A DNA stretch of 64,000 bases from Pseudomonadota bacterium. Lineage in GTDB: Bacteria; Pseudomonadota; Alphaproteobacteria; Rhizobiales; MH13. Positions within the stretch are counted from its first letter, which is position 1. Every line of letters begins with the position of its first letter. The stretch is taken from positions 248,001 to 312,000 of the forward strand of contig JBCCPK010000004.1 in assembly GCA_039024915.1 (NCBI GenBank). The letters run 5' to 3'. The notes beneath the pieces are model-generated. The model was not told the DNA's origin, made no database searches, and saw nothing but the letters and a program-made list of their open reading frames with translations. The position numbers and the translations under genes were made by a program. Below, piece by piece: positions 9,227-19,843 of this stretch.

Positions 9227-9613
9227 AAAAAACCCCTACATGGTCCGCAAAAGGCGGATGTCGCGCGAGCCTAACGTCAAGCCGTTATCGCGGCGTTAAC
9301 CATCAGGGTGGAGGTCAGCAACGCTGCCTGTAATGCACCGGTCGGCATCTTTTGTGGCAATTTTTGTACGGCGGGACGATGTTTTGGGTCTTAAACCGCG
9401 TGTACACTGCCTTTTTTACGTCTGCATGGGCGACAGTTCTTGACGAAGGTGGCCCGCGGTGGCACTAGCGGCGCCTGATCTAAATAGTCGGATATATTGG
9501 GACCATCGGCCCAACGCTGAGGCCGGCCCCTGTGGCGCGTTTGCGATTTGTGGCGAAACAGCGATACGGGGCGCCCTGGTAGGTGTCCGCTTCAACACTA
9601 AGGATGATGAGCC
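9227..9613. other. Divergent intergenic region between DUF3108 gene and rpmB
   Basis: 387 bp. It should carry promoters for both genes and the rpmB leader. Several T-rich stretches are present but no stable hairpin I could confirm, and no known ribosomal-protein leader motif was recognised. Confidence 0.4.
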
Positions 9614-9898
9614 ATGGCCCGTCGTTGCGAATTGACCGGTAAAGGTGTGCAAGCCGGCAACAATGTTAGCCACGCCAACAACAAGACGCGGCGTCGCTTT
9701 CTGCCAAACCTCAACAATGTCTCTCTTGTGTCGGATGCCCTGGGAAAGACGGTGAAGTTGCGCATTTCTGCTGCTGCGCTCCGCTCCGTTGAACACCGTG
9801 GCGGGCTGGACGCTTTCCTGATGAAGGCGAGCGATGGTGACCTGTCGCCGACCGCGCTTCAGGTCAAGAAAGACGTTTTGAAGGCGCAGAGCGCGTAG
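9614..9898 (+). CDS. rpmB: 50S ribosomal protein L28
   Basis: 94 residues. [33 protein letters not shown] is the diagnostic L28 N-terminus, followed by the [21 protein letters not shown] segment. The 90-plus length is usual for Alphaproteobacteria, longer than E. coli L28 (78). AAGGATGATGAGCC precedes the ATG. It is convergent with the phytase-like gene, with 3 bp between the two stops. Confidence 0.97.
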   Translation: MARRCELTGKGVQAGNNVSHANNKTRRRFLPNLNNVSLVSDALGKTVKLRISAAALRSVEHRGGLDAFLMKASDGDLSPTALQVKKDVLKAQSA

Positions 9899-9901
9899 TT
9901 T

Positions 9902-10954
9902 TTAGCGCAGACTGGCTGGGCGAGCCACGGGCGCAGGCGGCGTCGAGGCGGTGAGCTGATCTAAGGAACCGTTTATCTGAAACCGCAGCAAAACGGTTCG
10001 CTGAAAGAAATTTCCGTTATCGTCGGAAACAAGTGTGATGATCGGGCCATCTGGGTGTTCGGTCGTGGCGACGCCTTCCATATTGTCGATGACCGAACCG
10101 CCGTCGGCGTGCAAAAGACGCCGTCCCTGAACTGCGCCTGAAGCGATTTCGCTGGCACGCAGCAGTCTCAGCCGCATGAAGATTCCATCGTCCCAGCTGA
10201 ACCGGCGCTCGAGCAGGAGGACGTCCCCGTCGGGTAAGGCGGCGGCCCCGGTAATCGCAAAATCGTCCCGCCGCTGAACCGCAAACGGCACGCGTTGCCC
10301 ATTCGGTAGCAGCCGCATCGCCGTCGCTGCCGACGCGCTGCGTGGCGGCTTCTCAAGAAAGATCAGCGTTTCGCCACGCAGCGGACCACGCTCCATGTGA
10401 ACGATGGCCTCGATACCTGCATTGCGCCGGCCCTGAAGAGGCGTTTCGGCGCCGAGGGGGAGTGTCGCCGCCCCTTCAAGGCTCCCGTTTTCCAAAGCGT
10501 AGGTGCGGATAGGCTGGTTGCGTTCCGCCGTGACCCATACCGCATCGCCGATCAGCGCCAAGCCTTCCGCATCGCCGGTCGCCTTGCCGCCGAGAGGGTT
10601 ACCGTCCCCGCCAAGGAGTGGTCCGATCATGGCGTTGGCTAGTCCTAGTGGCACGCCAGTCTCGTTCGCCTCGAGCGTTGCGGTGACCCAATGGCCCTCA
10701 TCGGTCACCATGAGCATCCGGTCGCCCGCCATATCGAGGCCCGACAGCGCTTCAAAATCGCTGTGAGAACTTGAGAGCGACAGACCGCCAAGATAGGTGA
10801 GCGGCCCGAATCGATTGTCGGGAACCGCGCGATCGAACACCGGCAGAGGGGTCGCGCGGATGATCAAACTATCCTGCGCGTTTGCGGCACCGCAAAAAGA
10901 GGAAGCGCCGATCCAAACCGCGATCAAGCCGATCGCGCGGACGCTAGGACGCAC
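9902..10954 (-). CDS. Esterase-like activity of phytase family protein
   Basis: 350 residues from a GTG at 10954. An upstream ATG (11029) is in frame, but the GTG sits directly before an ideal signal peptide ([22 protein letters not shown]) and overlaps the cobT stop by 11 bp, typical of coupling. The mature protein has the beta-propeller-like pattern of the esterase-like phytase family ([55 protein letters not shown]). Exported; substrate unknown. It follows cobT in many Rhizobiales. Confidence 0.82.
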   Translation of the reverse strand: MRPSVRAIGLIAVWIGASSFCGAANAQDSLIIRATPLPVFDRAVPDNRFGPLTYLGGLSLSSSHSDFEALSGLDMAGDRMLMVTDEGHWVTATLEANETGVPLGLANAMIGPLLGGDGNPLGGKATGDAEGLALIGDAVWVTAERNQPIRTYALENGSLEGAATLPLGAETPLQGRRNAGIEAIVHMERGPLRGETLIFLEKPPRSASAATAMRLLPNGQRVPFAVQRRDDFAITGAAALPDGDVLLLERRFSWDDGIFMRLRLLRASEIASGAVQGRRLLHADGGSVIDNMEGVATTEHPDGPIITLVSDDNGNFFQRTVLLRFQINGSLDQLTASTPPAPVARPASLR

Positions 10955-12881
10955 GGCGGAAGCCCCGAGAGCGCGCCATCGAGCTGCGACCGGAGACAGG
11001 GGCTGCCTCTTCGTCGAACAGCGCCGCAAGTTGATCGGTCATCGCGCCGGCAAGCTCCTCGGCATCGACGATCGTCACTGCGCGCCGATAGTAACGGGTC
11101 ACGTCGTGGCCGATGCCGATGGCGATCAGGTTGATCGGCGACCGGGTCTCGATCTGGTCGATCACATGCCGCAGATGGCGCTCGAGATAATTGCCGGAGT
11201 TCACCGACAAGGTTGAATCGTCCACCGGCGCGCCGTCCGATATCACCATCAGGATACGCCGCTGTTCTGGCCGCGCGAGAAGCCGCGCGTGCGCCCATTC
11301 CAACGCTTCGCCGTCAATGTTCTCCTTGAGCAGGCCTTCGCGCATCATGAGGCCGAGGTTGCGCTTCGACCGTCGCCAGGGCTCATCCGCGCCCTTGTAG
11401 ATGATGTGGCGCAGATCGTTCAGGCGGCCGGGTAGGGCGGGTTTGCCTGCATCGAGCCACGCTTCTCGCGATTGACCGCCCTTCCAGGCGCGGGTGGTGA
11501 AGCCGAGCACTTCCACCTTGACGCCGCAGCGCTCCAGCGTCCGCGCAAGAATGTCGGCGCAAGTGGCGGCGACCGTGATGGGGCGGCCGCGCATGGAGCC
11601 GGAATTGTCGATAAGCAGCGTGACAATCGTGTCGCGGAACTCGGTGTCCTGCTCCATCTTGAAGGCGAGCGGCTGCATCGGATCAGTGACGACGCGCGTT
11701 AGCCGAGCGGTGTCCAGAAGCCCCTCTTCAAGATCGAAATCCCAGCCGCGGTTTTGCTGCGCCATCAGACGTCGCTGCAATCGGTTAGCGAGGCGCGCAA
11801 CAGCGCCCGAGAGGTTCTGCAACTGCTTGTCGAGAAACGCGCGCAGCCGCTCGAGTTCCTGCGCGTCGCACAGCTCCTCGACCTTGATCTGCTCATCAAA
11901 CTTGGTGATGAAGGCTTTGTAATCGGTGAGCGGCTCGATCAGGCCTTCGTTTGGACGTTGATCTTCAGGGCTTCCAGCCTCTTCTGCCTGATCCGGCGCG
12001 TCGCCTTCCGCCATCTCAGAGATGGTTTCTTCGGAGGCGTCGCTTTCACCCGCTTCATCCTCCTCACCCGACTGCGCCGCTTCAGCTTCAACCTGGCCAC
12101 TCATCTCGTCGCCGGAGGTGTCGTCCTGTTCGTTCTCGTCAGACTGGCCGTCATCGTTGACGTCTGAATCGTCCTCGTCTTCCTCATTATCGCCAGCGTC
12201 AGGTGCCCAGTCATCGCTCATATCGAGCGAAACCAGAAGGTCGCGAATTGCCTTGGCAAAACCTTCCTGATCATCGACCGCGTCGGCGAGCGATTTCAGG
12301 TCTTTGCCGGCTTTGGCTTCCACGTCCTCGCGCCAGATGTCGACGATCTTCTCGGCGCTCTTGGGCACCGGCATGCCGGCAAGCCGTTCGCGAACCATGA
12401 GTGCGACGGCGTCTTCAAGAGGGGCGTCGGCCTTGTCGGTGATCTCTTCAAAATTGCCGCGGTGATATTTGTCTTCGAGCATGGCGGACAGATTGTCATG
12501 CACGCCGCGCATGCGCCCTGCACCGATGGCCTCCACCCGTGCCTGCTCGACCGCGTCGTAGAGCGCGCGGGCGTCCTTGCCCTCCGGAGCGAGTGATTTG
12601 TGCAGCTTCGTGTCATGGCAAGCCAAACGCAGTGCCATAGCGTCGGAAAGCCCGCGCAACACCGCTCCGTCCTCAGCGGTTATATTGCGCGGCGGTTCGG
12701 GCAAACGTGCCGATGTCCCGGCAAGAACGGGGCGATCTGCGGCGAAGGCGACTTCCACATCGTCTCGGCCTGCGATGGCCTTCAGGCAACCTGAAACGGC
12801 AGCTTTAAGCGGCTCATGTTGCGTGGGCGACTTGGCCCCTCCACGCTTGTTGCCGCCGGGCTTGTGGCGCGGCTCAACCAT
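10944..12881 (-). CDS. cobT: Cobaltochelatase subunit CobT
   Basis: 645 residues. The N-terminal CobT domain (residues about 25-200) is followed by a very acidic linker (about 220-310, Asp/Glu-rich), then a von Willebrand A domain with the MIDAS motif DNSGSMRG and a late conserved [18 protein letters not shown]. CobT partners CobS to form the AAA+ chaperone ring that drives cobalt insertion by CobN in aerobic B12 synthesis. It lies 3 bp after cobS. CobN is not in this window. Confidence 0.95.
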   Translation of the reverse strand: MVEPRHKPGGNKRGGAKSPTQHEPLKAAVSGCLKAIAGRDDVEVAFAADRPVLAGTSARLPEPPRNITAEDGAVLRGLSDAMALRLACHDTKLHKSLAPEGKDARALYDAVEQARVEAIGAGRMRGVHDNLSAMLEDKYHRGNFEEITDKADAPLEDAVALMVRERLAGMPVPKSAEKIVDIWREDVEAKAGKDLKSLADAVDDQEGFAKAIRDLLVSLDMSDDWAPDAGDNEEDEDDSDVNDDGQSDENEQDDTSGDEMSGQVEAEAAQSGEEDEAGESDASEETISEMAEGDAPDQAEEAGSPEDQRPNEGLIEPLTDYKAFITKFDEQIKVEELCDAQELERLRAFLDKQLQNLSGAVARLANRLQRRLMAQQNRGWDFDLEEGLLDTARLTRVVTDPMQPLAFKMEQDTEFRDTIVTLLIDNSGSMRGRPITVAATCADILARTLERCGVKVEVLGFTTRAWKGGQSREAWLDAGKPALPGRLNDLRHIIYKGADEPWRRSKRNLGLMMREGLLKENIDGEALEWAHARLLARPEQRRILMVISDGAPVDDSTLSVNSGNYLERHLRHVIDQIETRSPINLIAIGIGHDVTRYYRRAVTIVDAEELAGAMTDQLAALFDEEAAPVSGRSSMARSRGFRRAS

Positions 12882-12884
12882 CGC

Positions 12885-13883
12885 CTAGCTCAGAGCGACG
12901 TTCAGTGCGCTGTCGGGAATCTCTTCGCCAAAGCAGCGCTGGTAGAACTCCGCGACCAGCGGCCGCTCGGTTTCGTCGCACTTGTTCAGGAACGATACCC
13001 GGAACGCGAAACCGATCTCGCCAAAGATCTCAGCGTTCTGCGCCCAGGTGATCACCGTACGTGGGCTCATCACGGTGGACAGGTCACCGTTGATGAAGGC
13101 GTTGCGCGTGAGATCAGCGAGGCGCACCATCGCCGCCACCTTCTCCTTGCCGTCAGCTGTGTCGTAAGCGGTCGCCTTGGCGATCACGATGTCCACTTCC
13201 GTGTCGTGAGGCAGGTAGTTCAACGTTGTTACGACCGACCAACGGTCCATCTGGCCCTGGTTGATCTGCTGCGTGCCGTGATAGAGCCCCGATGTGTCCC
13301 CTAAGCCAATCGTGTTGGCGGTCGCAAAAAGCCGGAATGAGGGGTGTGGGCGGATGACGCGGTTCTGGTCGAGCAGCGTGAGGCGCCCCGAAACTTCGAG
13401 AACCCGCTGGATCACGAACATCACGTCGGGGCGTCCCGCATCGTATTCGTCGAATACGAGGGCCGTATTGGTCTGGAGCGCCCAAGGCAGGATACCGTCC
13501 TTGAACTCGGTAATCTGATTACCGTCGCGAATGACAATGGCGTCTTTGCCTACCAGATCGATGCGGCTGATGTGGCTATCGAGATTGACGCGCACGCAAG
13601 GCCAATTCAGCCGCGCGGCGACTTGTTCAATGTGGGTAGATTTTCCGGTGCCGTGATAGCCCTGAATCATCACCCGACGGTTGTGTACAAAGCCTGCAAG
13701 GATCGCGAGTGTCGTGTCCTTGTCGAAAATATAATCTGGATCGAAGTCCGGCACATGCTCATCGGCCTGGGCGAAGCCCATGACTTGCATATCGGTATCG
13801 ACACCAAAGACCTCGCGAACGTTGATCGGGGTATCAGGAACGGTGTGCTGGGGGGCAGGTGCTGCTGGGACGGCAACGGTCAT
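12885..13883 (-). CDS. cobS: Cobaltochelatase ATPase subunit CobS
   Basis: 332 residues, the usual CobS length. Walker [19 protein letters not shown], Walker [14 protein letters not shown], sensor region [26 protein letters not shown]+ subunit of the aerobic CobNST cobaltochelatase. Cotranscribed with cobT (3-bp gap). The start at 13883 is the only ATG ahead of the conserved N-terminal [13 protein letters not shown] segment. Confidence 0.96.
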   Translation of the reverse strand: MTVAVPAAPAPQHTVPDTPINVREVFGVDTDMQVMGFAQADEHVPDFDPDYIFDKDTTLAILAGFVHNRRVMIQGYHGTGKSTHIEQVAARLNWPCVRVNLDSHISRIDLVGKDAIVIRDGNQITEFKDGILPWALQTNTALVFDEYDAGRPDVMFVIQRVLEVSGRLTLLDQNRVIRPHPSFRLFATANTIGLGDTSGLYHGTQQINQGQMDRWSVVTTLNYLPHDTEVDIVIAKATAYDTADGKEKVAAMVRLADLTRNAFINGDLSTVMSPRTVITWAQNAEIFGEIGFAFRVSFLNKCDETERPLVAEFYQRCFGEEIPDSALNVALS

Positions 13884-13965
13884 CGGTGAAATGGTCCTGA
13901 CTGGCGGTCAGCGCGTTTGCTGATTGGCCGCATGAATTGGACGGATTTTGAAACGACGTTGTTTT

Positions 13966-14634
13966 CTAGCAGAAGCCAGAGGCTTTCAAGGTGTTGTAAG
14001 CTTGAATCACGTCGCGGAGGCGCTCTTCTGTCGCACGATCACCCTGATTGAGGTCAGGGTGCAGCCGTTTGGCGAGATCCTTGAAGCGTGCCTTGATAGC
14101 CTCGGCATCGGAATCGGTGTCGAGGCCGAGGGTGGAAAAGCTCTTGCGCGCCGCATTGCCAACCGTCCGGGTCTTCTGGCGGGCACGAGCCGCCTCGGGG
14201 CTCGAAGCAGACGCTCCGCCAAACACGCCGAAAGGATCGGACGCATCGTCCGCCCAGGGGCGTCGCGGCTTTCCCGAAGCAGTGGGACGGGGCCCCTTTC
14301 GCTTCTTGACCGTCTCGGCATTGGCGTTTCGGCCCATCTGCCATGTTGGGCGATGGCCCGTCATTGAGGCCTTCTGGAACTTCGACAAGTCATCATCGGA
14401 CATGCCGGAAAAATAGTTGTAGCTCTTGTTGTAGGCTTGGACGTGCTCGAGGCAGAACCAGAAGAACTCGCCCTCGTGATTGCGCCCCTTCGGCGCGCGA
14501 TGCTCCGCTTTTTTCTCGCAGCCTTCCCAGTCGCAGCAGCGCGTAGTCGGCTTCGCAGGCTTCTCGGCTGCTTTGCGCTTGCCGCCGCGTGGCTTGATGC
14601 GGATGGAATCAAAAAGATCTGAGTTGGACGCCAT
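13966..14634 (-). CDS. J-domain protein (DnaJ-like)
   Basis: 222 residues. The J domain is at the C-terminus (KSFSTLGLDTDSDAEAIKARFKDLAKRLHPDLN): HPD is present and the helix II/III pattern fits. The N-terminal half has Cys motifs (RCCDWEGCEKKAEH ... WFCLEHV) that may bind zinc, plus FFWFCLEHVQAYNKSYNYFSGMSD, a pattern I know from the alphaproteobacterial J protein encoded next to cobS. The ATG 14634 is chosen because homologues start near MASNSDLFDSIRIKPR. It lies 82 bp upstream of cobS. An Hsp70 co-chaperone role is inferred from the HPD motif. Confidence 0.88.
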   Translation of the reverse strand: MASNSDLFDSIRIKPRGGKRKAAEKPAKPTTRCCDWEGCEKKAEHRAPKGRNHEGEFFWFCLEHVQAYNKSYNYFSGMSDDDLSKFQKASMTGHRPTWQMGRNANAETVKKRKGPRPTASGKPRRPWADDASDPFGVFGGASASSPEAARARQKTRTVGNAARKSFSTLGLDTDSDAEAIKARFKDLAKRLHPDLNQGDRATEERLRDVIQAYNTLKASGFC

Positions 14635-15007
14635 GACATCTATTATGGGCAGGCGTGCCCGTCTCACAAGAGCCGAATTGGACGCATGCGGATTGTCTTT
14701 TGGCGGCTTTAGGTGAGTTGGGGGCCAGTCACGCCTCCGAGGACACAAAAGGCGTGTGGTTTGACCCGAAACCGGCGCACACGAAAAAGCTCATGTGCGG
14801 TATTCGAGCGCACTTTGTGAAACTTTCCGCTGCGGCTGGGGCGGTATCACCTATTTTTACATGAAAGTTATGTGGCAGTTGGAGAAGTTCTTCCTCTGGT
14901 AAGGTCTTATTCACAACGTCATCAGTACTTTCACGACTAATCTAACGTCCCTTGGTGGTCCTGCCGTTACCGGGAGAACGGCGCCCCTTTGTTTTGTCGA
15001 GAAGCAA
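14635..15007. other. Divergent intergenic region, J-domain gene to chemoreceptor
   Basis: 373 bp, more AT-rich toward the chemoreceptor. Promoters for both genes must lie here. In many relatives bolA is divergent from this J-domain gene; here bolA is 2.5 kb away. No clear ORF or hairpin. Confidence 0.4.
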
Positions 15008-17008
15008 ATGATGCGCAATTTAAACCTAAAAACTAAGCTTTACGCCGGGTTCGGCGTTACAATCCTCATCGCCGCTGTGCTTGCGGGCTATGCGGTTTGG
15101 TCTGGCCTGAGCAACTCCGGTAGTTTCAACGAGTACCGTCAAGCGGCGCTGAGCACAGCAACATCCACGCGTGCAGCCTCCGCCGCCTTGAACATGCGGC
15201 TTGAAACCAAGCAATTTCGCGCTGGACTGGTGGAGGATCCACTGCCTGTCATCAATGCTGAGGCTGCCACCTTACGTAACATCGAAGCAGAAATGTACGA
15301 GCGCGGCCTGCAGCAGGCAGAGGCATTCGGCGAAGCTTTGCGGTTTGTCGACTTCTACATAGATGCAGTCAACCGAGCACAGCAGCATCAGTCCGATGCC
15401 GATCGCCTTGTGGAAGAACAATTCAATCCGCTCGCTACAAGCATCCGCCAGGTCATAACCGAGCTGCTCGATAGCGCCCACGTTGATCGTCGCTGGTCCG
15501 ACGCTGTGCATGCGGGCCGGGCGGTCCAGGATCTGCTGCTGGCCCGGTCGTATGCTGGCCGCTATTTGCTGGGTGGCGACCCGGAAGACAAGCAGCGGGT
15601 GCTGCGTGAGCTCGACGAATTGGATACGTCCATGCAGCAGCTTGTCCGGCTGAGCACAAACTCCCGGCAGGCTGCCCTTGCTGAGCAGGTGCAAGTGGAT
15701 GCTGCGCGTTACCGCGCTCTGTTCCTTCAGGTTGCCGAGCTCAACGAGCTGCGCAACGCGGTTTACAAGTCCGAACTTGATGCGATGGGCAGTGCCATCG
15801 TCGACCAAGTGTTGCTGGTTGCCGACACTGCACGCGCAGAGCAGGACCGCATCGGCCCAATCTTGCAGGACGGGTTTACCGCGCAGAAGCTCACGTCGGT
15901 GCTTGTCGGCGCAGTCGGGGTTGTTGCGGCTATGGTCATTGGCGTGCTGTTGGCCCAATCGATCTCAGGGCCGATCGTGCAGATGACGGGGGTAATGCGG
16001 GCCTTGCGCGAGAAGGACCTGACCGTCGATGTTCCTGCCACCGATCGTGCCGACGAGATCGGGACGATGGCGCGGTCCGTTGATGTGTTCAAACAGTCGA
16101 TGATCGAAACTGAGCGGCTTCGTGCTGAGCAGGCCGCCGATGATGAGCGCGAGCGCCAGCGCCAAAAAGTCATCACAGACGCCATCGCTGAGTTTGAGGC
16201 GAGTGCTTCCGGGGCTATCACGTCAGTCGTCTCAGCAGCCGGCCAGATGGAGGCGTCTGCTGAAGCTTTGTCATTGATGGCTGATGAGCAGAAAATGCAG
16301 TCGCACACCGTCGCAAGCGCTTCGGAAGAAGCGAGCCAGAATATTCAGACGGTCGCTAGTGCCGCCGAAGAGCTGTCGGCGTCGATCGCGGAGATTGGTC
16401 AGCAGGTCGGCAGATCTGCGACAATGTCACGTGACGCGGTGATCGACTCCGAAAAAACCTCCGAAGAGGTTCGGTCGCTCGCCGAAACGGCTGAAAAAAT
16501 TGGCGAAGTGGTCAACCTCATTCGCGACATTGCTGAGCAGACCAACCTTCTGGCACTGAATGCGACCATTGAGGCCGCACGCGCCGGGGACGCCGGTAAA
16601 GGGTTTGCTGTCGTGGCGACCGAAGTCAAAGCGCTGGCTGAGCAAACAGCCAAGGCAACCGAACAGATCGGTAGCCAAGTGTCAGCCATCCAGTCAGCGA
16701 CTTCCGTGTCCGTTGAATCGATCCAGACGATCACGGGCAAGATCACTGCGATGGATGAGGTTGCTGCGGCCATCGCAGCGGCGGTTGAGGAACAGGGTTC
16801 CGCAACACAGGATATTGCGCGTTCAGTTCAACAGGTTTCTGTCGGTACGGACGAGGTCTCGCGGAATATCACTGGCGTAAGCGAGGTTGCGCTTGAAACG
16901 GGCAGTGCTTCAACGCAAGTGCACGGTTCGGCGCAGACGGTAGCTGCGCAGGCTGCGGACATGCGCCAGCATATCGAAGTTTTCCTGGGACGTATCCGCG
17001 CCGCCTAA
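15008..17008 (+). CDS. Methyl-accepting chemotaxis protein, single large sensor domain
   Basis: 666 residues. TM1 at about 13-33 ([20 protein letters not shown]); a long helical periplasmic sensor region of about 260 residues, the size of a helical bimodular domain; TM2 around residue 300 ([21 protein letters not shown]); HAMP ([23 protein letters not shown]); then the cytoplasmic signalling hairpin with the conserved tip [21 protein letters not shown]. No ligand can be named. Start ATG 15008; no strong Shine-Dalgarno. The 3' end overlaps the convergent VOC gene by 4 bp. Ala/Gln-rich stretches contain probable methylation sites. Confidence 0.93.
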   Translation: MMRNLNLKTKLYAGFGVTILIAAVLAGYAVWSGLSNSGSFNEYRQAALSTATSTRAASAALNMRLETKQFRAGLVEDPLPVINAEAATLRNIEAEMYERGLQQAEAFGEALRFVDFYIDAVNRAQQHQSDADRLVEEQFNPLATSIRQVITELLDSAHVDRRWSDAVHAGRAVQDLLLARSYAGRYLLGGDPEDKQRVLRELDELDTSMQQLVRLSTNSRQAALAEQVQVDAARYRALFLQVAELNELRNAVYKSELDAMGSAIVDQVLLVADTARAEQDRIGPILQDGFTAQKLTSVLVGAVGVVAAMVIGVLLAQSISGPIVQMTGVMRALREKDLTVDVPATDRADEIGTMARSVDVFKQSMIETERLRAEQAADDERERQRQKVITDAIAEFEASASGAITSVVSAAGQMEASAEALSLMADEQKMQSHTVASASEEASQNIQTVASAAEELSASIAEIGQQVGRSATMSRDAVIDSEKTSEEVRSLAETAEKIGEVVNLIRDIAEQTNLLALNATIEAARAGDAGKGFAVVATEVKALAEQTAKATEQIGSQVSAIQSATSVSVESIQTITGKITAMDEVAAAIAAAVEEQGSATQDIARSVQQVSVGTDEVSRNITGVSEVALETGSASTQVHGSAQTVAAQAADMRQHIEVFLGRIRAA

Positions 17009-17451
17009 AGCGGTGGCGGTCCGCTCCGGTGACCGAGCACAATCCGGTAGCCGTCAGGGTCTTCAATGACCAGTTCTCTCATGCCGTACCAGGCGATGGT
17101 CGGTTGGCGAGCAATGTGCGCCTGCGGGATCTGGCCGATGCGTTCGGTGAAATCGAAGTCGCGCAGATAAAGTGACCCACTCATCACGGGCGCTGGCGGC
17201 GCTGGCTGGCTCACGCCTGCGTCTTCCAGATGCGCACGGGTTTGCAGCATGAGTTGGTCATCACCCCAGGCCATGGTCGCGAAGACAGCCTCAGGGTGGC
17301 CCGGTTCGTCGATCATCTCGTTGGTTGCCGTAAGGACCATCATGAGGTCGAAACCGAGCGCGCTGCGGTAAAACTCGACTGAGCGAGGCAGGTTCGAAAC
17401 CAAGAGATTGGGTACAATCATTGCTTTATTCGTACTTTTGCTGACCGTCAC
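17005..17451 (-). CDS. VOC (glyoxalase/bleomycin-resistance fold) protein
   Basis: 148 residues. One VOC module pair: [24 protein letters not shown] at the start and [21 protein letters not shown] at the end, matching glyoxalase-superfamily beta-alpha-beta-beta-beta units. The substrate is not predictable. The annotated start is GTG 17451; ATG 17421, ten codons in, is equally possible. The stop overlaps the chemoreceptor stop by 4 bp. Confidence 0.78.
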   Translation of the reverse strand: MTVSKSTNKAMIVPNLLVSNLPRSVEFYRSALGFDLMMVLTATNEMIDEPGHPEAVFATMAWGDDQLMLQTRAHLEDAGVSQPAPPAPVMSGSLYLRDFDFTERIGQIPQAHIARQPTIAWYGMRELVIEDPDGYRIVLGHRSGPPPL

Positions 17452-17555
17452 TTCGCCCGGAAACCCGAACCACTTTTACCCGCAAGCCGCTTGTTGGCCT
17501 AACCGCACACACTTAGGCCTTCAGCTCAGGTTCAATCCCATATCGGCGGAGTTCA

Positions 17556-17825
17556 ATGTCGGTCAAATCCGTTCTGGAAGCCAAACTTAAGCTCGCCTTC
17601 AGGCCCGATGCGCTGGAGGTGCAAGACGAGTCGCACCAGCACGAGGGCCATTCAGGATGGAAGCCAGGCGGCGAAACCCACTTCAGGGTCTACATTGTTG
17701 CGCCAACGTTCAAGGGCAAATCACGGATCGAGATGCACCGGGCGATCAATGAGGTTCTCGCTGACGAACTGGACGGACCGGTCCACGCTCTGGCGATCCA
17801 TGCATCGGCGACAGGCGAGACGTAA
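17556..17825 (+). CDS. bolA: BolA family protein
   Basis: 89 residues. The class II KH-like BolA fold is shown by HFRVYIVAPTFKGKSRIEMHRAINEVLADEL and the conserved His-rich loop HQHEGHSGWKPGGETHF. BolA proteins bind [2Fe-2S] clusters with monothiol glutaredoxins and can influence transcription and iron homeostasis. It usually neighbours the J-domain/cobST block in Rhizobiales; here a chemoreceptor and a VOC gene intervene. Confidence 0.93.
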   Translation: MSVKSVLEAKLKLAFRPDALEVQDESHQHEGHSGWKPGGETHFRVYIVAPTFKGKSRIEMHRAINEVLADELDGPVHALAIHASATGET

Positions 17826-17840
17826 GCCTCTCGCGGGAAC

Positions 17841-18701
17841 CTAACGGTCTCGCTTTGCAATAGCCTCTGCCATCTCCACGGTTTTGCGGGCCATGTCTGC
17901 ATGCAGCCGTTCGACCATTTTGCCGTCAACGCGGATCGCGCCCTTGTCGGCGTTCTCGGGCTGTTTGAAGGCATCGATGATGGTGCGGGCGAACGCTACC
18001 TCATCGGGATCGGGCGCGAACTTCGTGTTCGCGACCTCGATCTGGCGTGGGTGGATCAGGGTCTTGCCGTCAAAGCCCATGTCCCGACCTTGCGCGCATT
18101 CCCCGGCAAGGCCATCGGCGTCGTCAAGGCTGTTATACACGCCATCGATAACCGAAAGCCCGTGGGCGCGGGCGGCGGCGATGCATGTGCTCAGCCAGCC
18201 CAGCATGGGCGCGCGCCCGGGGATCAGCCGCGCACCGGTATCTTTTGACAGGTCGTTGGTACCCATGACGAAAGCTGACAGCCCTGTGCCATCCGACTGG
18301 CCTTCGCCGGCGATCGCACCGGCATTGAGCATTGCGAGAGGGGTCTCCATCATGGCCCAAAGCGCCGCATCTGGAAGACGCGTGCGGGCGGCGGCGACGT
18401 CAGCGGGCTCGTTGACTTTCGGGATGAGTACGGCATCGGCCGGCACGGAGCGGGCCAACGCCATATCCTCGTCGTGAAGCGGGGTGTCGGCGCCGTTGAC
18501 GCGCAAGATCATGAAGCGATGGCCAAAGCCGCCTTGTTCAAGGGCCTCGGCGACGAGCCGTCGGGCATCCTGCTTGGCGTCCGGCGCGACTGCGTCCTCA
18601 AGATCAAGGATCACGCCGTCGCAATCGAGGGTGCGAGCTTTGTCGATCGCGCGCGCATTGGAGCCGGGCATATAGAGGATGGAGCGGAGGGGCTGACTCA
18701 T
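17841..18701 (-). CDS. HpcH/HpaI aldolase/citrate lyase family, CoA-ester lyase
   Basis: 286 residues. CitE-like TIM barrel: RSILYMPGSNARAIDKA, DGVILDLEDAVAPDAK (metal-binding acidic residues), LIPKVNEPADV, METPLAMLNAGAI, GFDGKTLIHPRQIE. These fit the (3S)-malyl-CoA lyase/thioesterase and citramalyl-CoA lyase families. Which CoA ester is cleaved cannot be told from this sequence, and no citrate-lyase alpha/gamma subunits are adjacent, so it is probably a stand-alone CitE-like enzyme. Convergent with bolA, 15 bp apart. Confidence 0.87.
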   Translation of the reverse strand: MSQPLRSILYMPGSNARAIDKARTLDCDGVILDLEDAVAPDAKQDARRLVAEALEQGGFGHRFMILRVNGADTPLHDEDMALARSVPADAVLIPKVNEPADVAAARTRLPDAALWAMMETPLAMLNAGAIAGEGQSDGTGLSAFVMGTNDLSKDTGARLIPGRAPMLGWLSTCIAAARAHGLSVIDGVYNSLDDADGLAGECAQGRDMGFDGKTLIHPRQIEVANTKFAPDPDEVAFARTIIDAFKQPENADKGAIRVDGKMVERLHADMARKTVEMAEAIAKRDR

Positions 18702-18886
18702 GGCGGCCCTTTCTTGGGTGGGCTTTCGAAGCGGAGACTTGCAAGCTGGAACACGAACCGAATGCTGCGCTGCAATAGCCCGCCGGGGGCCGATCTGCCG
18801 AGGTGGCCATTGGTTGGAAGCTGTGCAACACCGGCCCAGACGCTGTGGGGCGTGATCCCACCGCTAGAATTGGAATGCCCGCTGCT

Positions 18887-19834
18887 ATGAACCTTGCGCC
18901 ATCCCCGCCTGCCGTGCTCGCCATTTCTTCACAAGTCGCGCGTGGCTCTGTGGGCTTGCGCGCGGCGGGTTTTGCCCTTGAGCGCCTTGGTGTGCCGGTC
19001 TGGAAAGTACCGACAATCTATCTGCCTTGGCATCCTGGCCAGAACGCCCGCTACGGTCCTGCGCCGCGCGTGCCCATGTCGGACGGTGATGTCGTTGCAG
19101 CACTCGACGCCCTGGTTGGCGCGCCATTTCTTGAGGAGCTGGGTGTGATCCTGACCGGCTATTTTGCCTCTGCCGGGCAGGTGGCGGCTGTATGCCGGGC
19201 CATTGATCGGGCGCGCGAAAGCCGGGACCAACTCCTCGTTATCTGTGACCCGGTCTGCGCAGACCATCATGGTACCTACGTTCCCGCCGAGGTGGTTGAC
19301 GCGATCCGCGCCGAGCTTCTGCCGCGCTGTGACCTGGCCACCCCTAACCGTTTTGAACTCGCGATCCTCGCCGGTACGCAGGATGAGGCAACCGATAACG
19401 CCGGTTTGATCGCGCTGGGAGAAAAACTGCCGCCGGACGCCATCATGGTCACATCCGCGTTCGGCCTGATGCACCAGTCAACCGGTGTGCTTCTGGTCGA
19501 GAAGGCCCGAGATCGGGCGATCCTGGCCGAACACACACGCGTCGACGGCGCTCCCCACGGGACGGGGGACCTGTTCTCTGCACTCATCGCGGCCCATTTG
19601 GCCCTCGGTGCGCCCATGGATGCCTCGATGAACGCGTCGATCGACAAAGCCATGATGCAGGCCACGGCCTCGGTCTTCGAGATCGTCGCACGCTCCGTCA
19701 AAGCCGGCAGCTCGGAGCTGACAATTGCCGCCGAGCAGAACGCCCTTGTCCGGCCGATGGCCATGGTTACGCAGCGCCAACTGGCGCGGGGCAAGCCGCG
19801 TGGTGCTCGTGCCGTTCCCACACCCCTGACCTGA
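18887..19834 (+). CDS. pdxY: Pyridoxal kinase (PdxY/PdxK family)
   Basis: About 315 residues. Ribokinase-fold pyridoxal kinase: SSQVARGSVGLRAAGFALERLGVPVW at the N-terminus, TIYLPWHPGQ (the substrate region, where E. coli PdxY has a Thr-Val-Gln-Phe-Ser-Asn stretch), VICDPVCADHHGTYVP, TPNRFELAILAG, and the anion-hole motif APHGTGDLFSALIAAH. It salvages pyridoxal to pyridoxal 5'-phosphate. ATG 18887 and ATG 18875 are both in frame; homologues start close to the conserved VLAISSQV segment, so the shorter form is preferred. The DUF429 gene follows 9 bp later. Confidence 0.87.
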   Translation: MNLAPSPPAVLAISSQVARGSVGLRAAGFALERLGVPVWKVPTIYLPWHPGQNARYGPAPRVPMSDGDVVAALDALVGAPFLEELGVILTGYFASAGQVAAVCRAIDRARESRDQLLVICDPVCADHHGTYVPAEVVDAIRAELLPRCDLATPNRFELAILAGTQDEATDNAGLIALGEKLPPDAIMVTSAFGLMHQSTGVLLVEKARDRAILAEHTRVDGAPHGTGDLFSALIAAHLALGAPMDASMNASIDKAMMQATASVFEIVARSVKAGSSELTIAAEQNALVRPMAMVTQRQLARGKPRGARAVPTPLT

Positions 19835-19843
19835 GCGATACGG

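Noticed and set aside
17452-17555. GGTTCAATCCC-like T-loop as part of a tRNA upstream of bolA
   Set aside because: No acceptor stem or anticodon arm can be folded around it in the 104-bp gap.
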